DNA from: Chara braunii
Lineage: Eukaryota > Streptophyta > Charophyceae > Charales > Characeae
NCBI GenBank assembly: GCA_003427395.1
Contig: BFEA01000179.1
Location: 203,138-248,537 of the forward strand
Direction of reading: 5' to 3'
Length of the DNA: 45,400 bases
Made by a program: the position numbers and the translations under genes. Of this stretch, positions 40,211 to 45,400 are shown in pieces. The notes under the pieces are model-generated. The model was given only the letters and a program-made list of their open reading frames with translations. It was not told where the DNA came from and did not search any database. How positions within the stretch are numbered: position 1 is the stretch's first letter; every line of letters starts with the position of its first letter.

Positions 40211-40480
40211 GATCAGTTGCTGTTCATCCGGGCCCTTCAAGCGGGCCTACTTGAGATTGTTGCTGTTCAGCCGGGCCCCTTCAGGCGGGCCCATTTCCCG
40301 AGATTGTCGTAGTCCAGCCAGGCCCCTTCAGGCGGGCCCTTTCTTCTGAGATTGCTGATGTTCAGCCGGGCTCATTCAGGCGGGCCTTATATTGAGTTGT
40401 TGTTTAGCCGGGCCCATTCAGGCGGGCCCTATATCGAGTTGCAGTTTAGTCAGACCATTTAGACGGGCCTCTACATTGTG
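40211..40480. repeat. Tandem repeat family 6, about 46 bp, six units
   Basis: Each unit contains 'gttcagccgggcccattcaggcgggccc' followed by a T/A-rich spacer such as 'tatatcgagttg'. GCCGGGCC and GGCGGGCC can pair imperfectly, giving a short hairpin per unit. The array ends 20 bp before the first unknown ORF. Confidence 0.85.
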
Positions 40481-40487
40481 TTGCTGA

Positions 40488-41051
40488 CTACCATCTGGCC
40501 AGGTCTTGGAGGGAGCATCCGCACTAGTGAGAGTGCGCTTTCTGTCCAAGCTGGCTCGTCATCGTGAGACTGCCCCTACGTGGGGTAGACTGGTTGAGAG
40601 GTTCTGCTATCGACATGTGGGACACCAGAGCTTTGCTATCAGGGCCAATGATTCACCGACTTCGAGACATACGTTGGTGATTACCTATTCGGTACGGGGG
40701 GCCGAGAAGGGAGTGAAGGGCACCACATATGACAGGATTGTTGATTACATCTATCGCAGGGAGAGCTATTGGAGGGATAATTGGCTACATATGGTGTTTC
40801 CTCACGTACCTTCGGCACCTGGGGGTGTAATCTTCGACTTTGATGGGTGTAACCCCAAGCCCCTCAGTGAGTCTCGCAACAAGGGAAGGAGGCGGAAGGA
40901 CAACCGGATTAGGAGGGAGATAGTCAGATTCGGGTTCCCGATCACTACATGCGTACAGAGATCTGAGACAGATGACTCCGATCAGGGGCCCTGCTTCGTG
41001 AGTGACGTTGATTTTGGCGACTACTTCGACTGGGACACTCACATGATTTAA
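40488..41051 (+). CDS. Unknown ORF U1, about 187 codons, no ATG start
   Basis: The frame is open from 40488 (stop at 40485-40487) to TAA at 41049-41051. There is no ATG until about codon 105, so the start is lost, non-ATG, or part of a longer product. Visible features are a basic N-terminus, ..LVITYSVRGAEKGVKGTTYD.., ..IVDYIYRRESYWRDNWLHMV.., a hydrophobic-acidic turn ..GVIFDFDGCNP.., a very basic patch RNKGRRRKDNRIRR (possible nuclear signal) and an acidic aromatic C-terminus ..DVDFGDYFDWDTHMI. Composition looks like real protein. I do not recognise the family. It is followed within 5 bp by the next ORF. Confidence 0.5.
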   Translation, partial: LPSGQVLEGASALVRVRFLSKLARHRETAPTWGRLVERFCYRHVGHQSFAIRANDSPTSRHTLVITYSVRGAEKGVKGTTYDRIVDYIYRRESYWRDNWLHMVFPHVPSAPGGVIFDFDGCNPKPLSESRNKGRRRKDNRIRREIVRFGFPITTCVQRSETDDSDQGPCFVSDVDFGDYFDWDTHMI

Positions 41052-41055
41052 ATCT

Positions 41056-41330
41056 GTGGACAGTAGCAGGAGCACTGGAGACCGGCGAGCGGAAACGACG
41101 GAGAGCGACCTTGAGGAGGATTGCATATCTTCTTTCACGATATTTTCTCGAGGACGATTGATTTCTACATGTCAGACGGCCCTAGGACCGATACGGTTAT
41201 TAGTCCCCCAAGAGGGGAGGGTCCGGTCCCATATCTCGGAGATGGCTACAGTCATTTGGTTGGGACGGACTTTGCTATGCAGGATTTTCAGAAGCCTCTT
41301 TACGGAGATTGTTTTCTCGAGGTTTCTTAG
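41056..41330 (+). pseudogene. Unknown ORF U2, probably frameshifted
   Basis: Two overlapping frames share the interval. The first gives an acidic start (..TTESDLEEDCISSF.. ). The second (41121-41330) gives ..DFYMSDGPRTDTVISPPRGE.., ..PVPYLGDGYSHLVGTDFAMQ.., ..YGDCFLEVS and ends with TAG directly before the next ATG. The join near 41130-41150 looks like a single frameshift. No family recognised. Confidence 0.35.
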
Positions 41331-41606
41331 ATGTATACTGATGGGAGAGGACGGATTGAGATACTGATCGGTGCTTCAGGCGACATCACTCTTGCGGAGG
41401 AGCTTTATCTCAGGAGTGTCGCAGGCGAGGAGATGGCGAGATGCATGGCTTATATCTGCAAGATTGATCCAGCAACGTCTCTCGATATCAGCTATGTGTT
41501 TCCAGAGTCTATAGTCACACGGGTTCTTAATGACGAGGTGCCAGATATGGAGTCCCAGACAGCAACACTTACCCACGAGGGGGTACCACTTATTATCATT
41601 GATTGA
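41331..41606 (+). CDS. Unknown ORF U3, 91 aa
   Basis: It starts with ATG exactly after the TAG of U2 and ends at TGA (41604-41606). Features: MYTDGRGRIEILIGASGD.., a helix-like ..LAEELYLRSVAGEEMARCMA.., ..DPATSLDISYVFPESIVTRV.., and a hydrophobic end ..GVPLIIID. It could be the continuation of U2 interrupted by a nonsense codon (..CFLEVS*MYTDGR..). If so, the U2-U3 unit resembles part of U4 (43195), where GESFCFEVYLDEQRATVIGA is uninterrupted. That resemblance is by eye only. Confidence 0.45.
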   Translation: MYTDGRGRIEILIGASGDITLAEELYLRSVAGEEMARCMAYICKIDPATSLDISYVFPESIVTRVLNDEVPDMESQTATLTHEGVPLIIID

Positions 41607-42132
41607 GGTTCTCTCTTTTCAGTCACTATGATGTATTACGAGATTATAATTTATTAGTGACTGCAGCCCTCCGATGGCTGCTCCCTGCATACTCTGTGTA
41701 CTACTCTTCAGTCTTGTATCTCTGGTCATGCTTTTGCAGAGTCTGGTTTCTGGTCTTCTCATTCTGTCAATGTCAATTGCTTTATGATGTACGTTTGTTA
41801 TTTTCCTCCTCATGATACACCGGCTACACTCAAGGTAGCTTGAAGGACTCCTGGATGATACGGACTCCGGTGACCTTGAGTCTCACCTTTATACGGGGTC
41901 AGGTGCAGGCGATAAACCCGAACGCCTCACTCTAAGCCGTGTCGCCGCTGGCAGGAGGGATAACCCTGACTACTCGGCTGTATGACTAAGTATGATAAAG
42001 ACTGTCTCTGAATACACCTTTATTTTTATACCTATCAAAATTTTGCGTGACAGTCTGTCAGTCCTCCAACCCTTTGAGCTCGGTCCGGGGAAAGATATCT
42101 AACTGGACCCTTGAAGCAGTGGGGGCGCGACA
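41607..42132 (+). repeat. Candidate end of an LTR (inner edge at 42132)
   Basis: The sequence ends ..gggggcgcgaca at 42132, followed by aaaa and the primer site. LTRs end in CA just before the primer site, so 42132 is a strong inner edge. The outer edge is open. A short candidate starts with TG at 41813 (tgatacaccgg, 320 bp). A long one could reach back to the TATA box and repeats at 36.8-37.3 kb. An imperfect inverted pair, ctcaaggt (41829) and accttgag (41873), lies near the short candidate's start. No second copy is in the window. Confidence 0.5.
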
Positions 42133-42136
42133 AAAA

Positions 42137-42154
42137 TGGCGCCGTTGCCGGGGA
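42137..42154 (+). other. tRNA-Asp primer-binding site, 18-nt match
   Basis: tggcgccgttgccgggga is complementary to the last 18 nt (including CCA) of plant tRNA-Asp(GUC) as I know it. Ty3 elements of the Athila/Tat type use this tRNA. The match breaks at the next base (c instead of t). It marks the start of the internal region of a plus-strand LTR element, an element different from I and IV. Confidence 0.85.
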
Positions 42155-42390
42155 CTCAAAATTCTTGAGTTCCGGGGAGCGGACCTTGGTCACAATATTC
42201 TATGACTAGGCAGCAGTCTAGCATATATCATACAAGATCTGGCTCAGGTGAGAAAGACTTTCGGCTGGAGGAACCCCGAGAGGAGGGGCCTCTTGCAGAA
42301 GTCTATCTGAAGTGATTCAGACCTGCAAGCAAGGGTTTGGAATTTGTTTTCTAGACCCTTCGCTTGAGAAGTCCATAAGTCAGAAACCAG

Positions 42391-42792
42391 ATGATGACTG
42401 AAGAGTATAATTTCCTAGAAACCCTAACTCGTGTCACCTGGAGTGATGTCTTCCCTTATATGTTTGTCAAATGCATTACTTGTGTAAAAAGTACGACGAT
42501 TGTGCATGTATTTGTCTCTAGATTCCTTGACACTGATGATTATGATATTCGACCCTACATCCCAGAAGGGACTGATCGGGATCCGAGTTTCTTTGCCGAC
42601 TGGGATGTTATTGTGAGGTGTGTCAAAGTCGAGAGGGATCAATTGAGACAACAAGGGATAGAAGCGAGTTGAAGCTTACTGCCTAGGATTTATGAGAGGA
42701 TTCATACCCCGCCAGTACCTAAAGGATTCTCTGATGGTAAGAACTGGCAGCCAATCATCAATGCAGCACTGAAAGACCAATTTGGTAAGTAG
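42391..42792 (+). pseudogene. Unknown family A, copy 1
   Basis: The ATG frame runs 42391-42672 and, after one TGA (42670-42672), stays open in the same frame to TAG at 42790-42792. N-terminal half: ..VFPYMFVKCITCVKSTTIVHVFVSRFLDTDDYDIRPYIPEG... C-terminal half: SLLPRIYERI.., ..GFSDGKNWQPIINAALKD. The TGA aligns with a Trp codon in copy 2 (VTWSVLPREFERF), so TGG to TGA is the simplest origin. The protein looks soluble, about 132 residues, with a Cys pair (C-x2-C) at CITC. Function unknown. Confidence 0.55.
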
Positions 42793-42795
42793 TCA

Positions 42796-43191
42796 ATGTC
42801 AGCAGTAACGAAAGCGATAGAGGCGCTGACAAGGGTCACGGCTGAGGGTGCCTTCCCATACGTCATTGAGAGGTGTATGACTTGTGAGCACAACTCAGTG
42901 ATCTTGTACGTCCTTGTACCTCGGTTTCTTGATACGGATGACTATGATGTGAGGCCATACGTATCTGCTGAGATAAGGAGAGGGATCGATTACGAGGCAT
43001 GTTGGATAGTTGCTGCTGAGTATGTTCTGGATGAAAGGTTGTTGCTGAGACAATGAGGGAAGAAAGTGACTTGGAGTGTCTTGCCTAGAGAGTTTGAGAG
43101 ATTCCCAAGTCCGCCTGTGCCCGCTAGCTTCTGCGACGGAAAGGACTGGGGACCAATCCTCAACGCGGTACTTAGGGACCGAGTGTGGTGA
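42796..43191 (+). pseudogene. Unknown family A, copy 2
   Basis: It starts three bases after copy 1 ends. Readable: ..GAFPYVIERCMTCEHNSVILYVLVPRFLDTDDYDVRPYV.., ..YVLDERLLLRQ, then TGA (43054-43056), then in frame GKKVTWSVLPREFERFPSPP.., ..SFCDGKDWGPILNAVLRDRVW and TGA (43189-43191). It is the best copy for defining the family: C-x2-C, a hydrophobic strand VILYVLVPRFL, the DTDDYDVRPY box and the DGKDWGPILNAVL box. The internal stop is not at the column of the copy 1 stop. Confidence 0.55.
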
Positions 43192-43194
43192 GCC

Positions 43195-43530
43195 ATGCCA
43201 AGAGATGTCTACACTCCTGATGACGGAGAGAGCTTCTGCTTCGAGGTCTATCTAGATGAGCAACGAGCGACTGTCATCGGGGCCGTGAGAGGATGCGACA
43301 CTAAACTGGGTAGGCATGACGAGATTGGCATGGTAGAACACTACCTTGAGCTTATGCGGGCGGCTGCTTTTAGAGCAATTACGGATCAAACTAAGATTAG
43401 GCATCTGCTGGATTGCAAGAGTTCGGATGGCAGGAGAGTGATGCTACATGCGAGAGACGAGACCATCCTATCTAGACAGCGTCCTGCAGACAGTCTGGCT
43501 AGAGGCGCTAGGAGCAGCCCAAGGCAATGA
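43195..43530 (+). CDS. Unknown ORF U4, 111 aa
   Basis: An intact ATG-to-TGA frame, three bases after copy 2 and overlapping the next ORF by 4 bp (ATGA). It reads ..YTPDDGESFCFEVYLDEQRA.., ..VIGAVRGCDTKLGRHDEIGM.., ..HYLELMRAAAFRAITDQTKI.., and ends with a basic stretch ..LSRQRPADSLARGARSSPRQ. Predicted mixed alpha/beta, no membrane segment. The start region may resemble the U2-U3 join. Family not recognised. Confidence 0.5.
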   Translation: MPRDVYTPDDGESFCFEVYLDEQRATVIGAVRGCDTKLGRHDEIGMVEHYLELMRAAAFRAITDQTKIRHLLDCKSSDGRRVMLHARDETILSRQRPADSLARGARSSPRQ

Positions 43531-44051
43531 TATTGGAATGTGAAAACTCTATGTCAATTGCGACTGTAACCATTGGCAGAGGATGGTTAGATAAAGTAAC
43601 TGAGACTGACAGTCCGTTCGAGATATTGAGACACAACGTCTGTAAGAAAGGGCGTTTAGTATTCTATGTTCCAGTGGTCAGATTTCTCAAGACTGACGAA
43701 CTTGATGTAAGAGTTTATGCTCAAGAAGGAATAAAAGAGGAAGAAGGCTATTTAGAGTGTTTGAGGAGAGTGTACATTCACCTCTTGAGGATAAGGGAAC
43801 TGCTTTGAAGCTTGCATGAGAAAGTGACTTGGGGGAAACGAGTCAGGCGATTTGAAAGACTCCCTAGTTTTCTGACTACGGATAGCTTCACTGACAGGAG
43901 AGACTGGGCGCCTCTTCTAGAAGCTATTGCCGTGGTTGGCAAGGCAAGAGAGAATGATCTAGTTATGCGACCAAAGACGATGTTTCTTGATACCTTTGTA
44001 CGTCGGTTCGAAGTCCAGGACGAAGGTTCCCCTGAATTTTCTATCACTTGA
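43527..44051 (+). pseudogene. Unknown family A, copy 3, with C-terminal extension
   Basis: The frame 43527-43808 ends at TGA (43806-43808) and continues in frame to 44051. It reads ..RLVFYVPVVRFLKTDELDVRVYAQEG.., ..LLRIRELL, stop, ..HEKVTWGKRVRRFERLPSF.., ..SFTDRRDWAPLLEAIAVVGK.. then an extra tail ..FLDTFVRRFEVQDEGSPEFS. It is the most diverged copy (FLKTDELDVRVY). The stop lies close to the position of the stop in copy 2. Confidence 0.5.
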
Positions 44052-44129
44052 CAAAGGTAGAAAACTTGTTGGTTTCTTAGATAGAAACTCGGAGAATGCA
44101 GGACTGACTAAAGATGGAGAAATTATGAG

Positions 44130-44447
44130 ATGGCGAAAGGCAATCGTGAAAACCCAATTGAAGGTAACTTAGTAAGGCAGGGGATAGAGAAGGAGTTGGC
44201 AAGACAAGAATCTGAGAAGGTGAGAGCCCTCATTCGCGGTTGGAGCCGTGAGGACCAATGCTTGTTAGGGACTTTGATTTGTAGGAGGGTTCGAGATCCA
44301 GTAACAGAGGTAGTAGAAATCAGGAGAGGCGCGTCTTGCATTGACGAGGTCGAAGGTGAACTCTATATTGACACCGACGTCTATGGAGTAGAGGGGGAAC
44401 ACAAAGTCTATGATGAATATGGAAGGCTGAGAGTGATACTAAGATAA
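44130..44447 (+). CDS. Unknown ORF U5, 105 aa
   Basis: An intact frame with ATG start: MAKGNRENPIEGNLVRQGIE.., a charged helix ..KELARQESEKVRALIRGWSR.., ..CLLGTLICRRVRDPVTEVVE.., ..GELYIDTDVYGVEGEHKVYD.., ending ..YGRLRVILR. It sits between family A copies 3 and 4, as U4 sits between copies 2 and 3. Family not recognised. Confidence 0.5.
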   Translation: MAKGNRENPIEGNLVRQGIEKELARQESEKVRALIRGWSREDQCLLGTLICRRVRDPVTEVVEIRRGASCIDEVEGELYIDTDVYGVEGEHKVYDEYGRLRVILR

Positions 44448-44462
44448 GTTAGGAATTAGGCA

Positions 44463-44886
44463 ATGACTGGTTACTGTCCGGCAGTCACGGCAGTACTGGA
44501 CGCCCTAGTTCCTTTTACCGGTGGAGGAGCTTTTCCTTACAAGATAGAGCGTTGTGTATCCCTGGAGGAGAAAGCATGCACCTGGGAAGGCGTATATCAT
44601 TGTACTGAAGTTCCTTGACACTGGTGAATACGATATCCGACCCTATGTTCCCTTATCGAGAGAGAGAGGGACAAATCGCGAGTCTTTTCGAAGTTGGATT
44701 AGTAATATAGTTAATCAAGAAAAGAGAGAAGTAGAAAGAAAAGGAGCAAGAGTAGTTAGTAACATAGCTCCGATTGTGTTTGACAGGTTTCCCGAGCCAG
44801 TTTTGCCGGAAAGCTTTACTGACGGCAGAAACTGGGAACCGATTTTAAACGCAATCCTAAGAGAGAAAAAGTTCAGGAAGAAGTAG
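44463..44886 (+). pseudogene. Unknown family A, copy 4, frameshifted
   Basis: The ATG at 44463 gives MTGYCPAVTAVLDALVPF.., ..GAFPYKIERCVSLEEKA and then leaves the family pattern. From about 44590 the next frame carries ..AYIIVLKFLDTGEYDIRPYVPL.., ..FRSWISNIVNQEKREVERKGA.., ..VFDRFPEPVLPESFTDGRNWEPILNAILREKKFRKK to TAG at 44884-44886. So one frameshift lies near 44580, between the Cys motif and the hydrophobic strand. No internal TGA is present at the linker, which shows that the two halves belong to one protein. Confidence 0.6.
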
Positions 44887-44911
44887 GAGCATAACTAGTA
44901 AGCTAGGCAAA

Positions 44912-45110
44912 ATGGTCAGAGGACCGAACGCACGGCAGAACGGTGCTATTTTCTTCGCTGGGGACGGAGAAGTGACCACTACCGCTGTTCTACAAGAAAT
45001 GTTGAACAGGATAGAGGCCATGAAGACCGGGATGGACACTATGAATGTCCGGTTAGATCTTCCGAGAGTCAAGGTACCTCCAGAAAACATACCCTGCTTT
45101 CAGGGTTGTC
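44912..45110 (+). CDS. Possible gag N-terminus, cut off by low-complexity DNA
   Basis: From ATG 44912: MVRGPNARQNGAIFFAGDGE.., then ..AVLQEMLNRIEAMKTGMDTM.., a short heptad-like helix, and ..VRLDLPRVKVPPENIPCF near 45100. The coding character ends where the GC-rich and poly(A) sequence begins. A coiled-coil N-terminus after a primer site fits a Ty3 gag start, but the capsid core is outside or destroyed, so this is inference. Confidence 0.35.
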
Positions 45111-45207
45111 GACCCCCGGCCCCGGGACCCCGGCCCCCTGTATGGGGAAAAAAAAAAAAAAAAAAAAAAAAATAGAGGGGGGTGCGCACCGCCGGCGTGC
45201 AGCCCCT

Positions 45208-45236
45208 GGCATTTTTTGTGTCCTGCAAAAAATGCC
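45208..45236. repeat. Perfect 11-bp hairpin
   Basis: ggcattttttg (45208-45218) and caaaaaatgcc (45226-45236) are exact reverse complements around the loop tgtcctg. It is followed by GC-rich sequence. A 10-bp palindrome, ggtgcgcacc, lies just upstream at 45181-45190. Confidence 0.85.
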
Positions 45237-45372
45237 CTGACACGGGGTCCCCCCGGGGGCGCGGACCTCCCTTGGCGGGAGCGGGGTTGCCGCAGCGGGG
45301 GGGCGGGGATGTGCTGGCGGGCATCTGTGTCGGGGTTGCGGAGCCGGTGGTGCGGTGGCGGGGGTACCCTGC

Positions 45373-45400
45373 GGGGCAGCGGGGTTGCGGGGTTGCGGGG
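45373..45400 (+). repeat. Canonical G-quadruplex motif
   Basis: Four GGGG tracts separated by 4-nt loops (cagc, ttgc, ttgc) end exactly at the window edge and may continue beyond it. Adjacent G runs at 45240-45370 add more potential. Confidence 0.8.

Larger units (their letters stand above)
45110..45400. other. Poly(A) followed by GC-rich low-complexity sequence
   Basis: After a CCCCGG-rich tract there are 25 A (45148-45172), then strongly G-rich sequence to the window end. It resembles the tail of a retroposed insertion or a poorly assembled low-complexity end. No coding sequence. Confidence 0.6.

Noticed and set aside
36842-40480. Regularly spaced repeats considered as a CRISPR array.
   Set aside because: Whole units repeat without unique spacers, no cas-like genes are present, and the context is eukaryotic.
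42391-45110. Compact ORF cluster considered as a bacterial or organelle contaminant operon.
   Set aside because: It follows a plant tRNA-Asp primer site and is continuous with plant-type repeats. No Shine-Dalgarno pattern is consistent across the ORFs, and the in-frame stops and frameshift indicate a relic. A viral origin cannot be excluded.

Overview
The window looks like nuclear DNA of a streptophyte plant, most plausibly a charophyte alga of the Chara type. The reasons are wall-to-wall decayed Ty3/gypsy LTR retrotransposons, primer-binding sites for plant initiator tRNA-Met and tRNA-Asp, a gag protein that starts MVDTRNG...STTPYTKEQE (a start I associate with charophyte elements from memory), and a fragment of plant-type mitochondrial nad5. 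The species call is inference. No intact conventional host gene, rRNA, functional tRNA or CRISPR array was recognised.

Layout. (1) 1-2642: non-coding sequence with locally duplicated repeats. (2) 2643-about 9780, minus strand: Ty3/gypsy element I with a 5' LTR, a tRNA-iMet-like primer site, a probable tRNA-derived SINE in the leader, broken gag, a protease that lost its catalytic Asp, a reverse transcriptase (RT) carrying an in-frame 279-bp internal duplication, RNase H, and an integrase cut off by a truncated 3' LTR. (3) 9800-12950: tandem repeats and unassigned sequence. (4) About 12950-18474, minus strand: element II, from another Ty3 lineage, with coiled-coil gag, CCHC knuckle, protease, an RT that lost motifs A and B through an in-frame deletion, degraded RNase H, integrase and a chromo-like C-terminus. 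(5) 18475-20110: non-coding, with a cluster of GGTCAA motifs and a long CT microsatellite. (6) 20250-30776: element III, a chromovirus-like Ty3 element. Pol is on the plus strand (knuckle, protease, RT, RNase H, integrase, chromodomain, polypurine tract, start of the 3' LTR), but the gag core lies on the minus strand and holds a 183-bp foldback insertion. (7) 30777-about 36100, minus strand: element IV, a relative of element I, with an RT active site changed to YLGD and a mitochondrial insertion upstream of its zinc knuckle. (8) 36840-40480: at least five consecutive tandem-repeat families. (9) 40488-45110, plus strand: a compact cluster of unfamiliar short ORFs on both sides of an 18-nt exact tRNA-Asp primer-binding site. 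(10) 45110-45400: poly(A) and very GC-rich sequence with G-quadruplex potential.

The most interesting part is region 9. Four diverged tandem copies of an unrecognised protein of about 130 aa (motifs FLDTDDYDxRPY and FxDGxxWxPIxNAxL) are packed with two further ORFs in a nearly overlapping arrangement directly after a retroelement primer site. They occupy the position of 'extra' ORFs ahead of a possible gag start. Three copies carry an in-frame TGA between the two conserved halves and the fourth carries a frameshift. This could be the decaying accessory cassette of a large, uncharacterised LTR element.

All four recognised Ty3 elements are non-autonomous relics. Their genes follow the usual gag-protease-RT-RNase H-integrase order for copying RNA into integrated DNA, but each has at least one lesion in a catalytic residue or a large structural defect. 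One 225-bp gap of N is flanked by a 39-bp duplication and is probably an assembly artefact.
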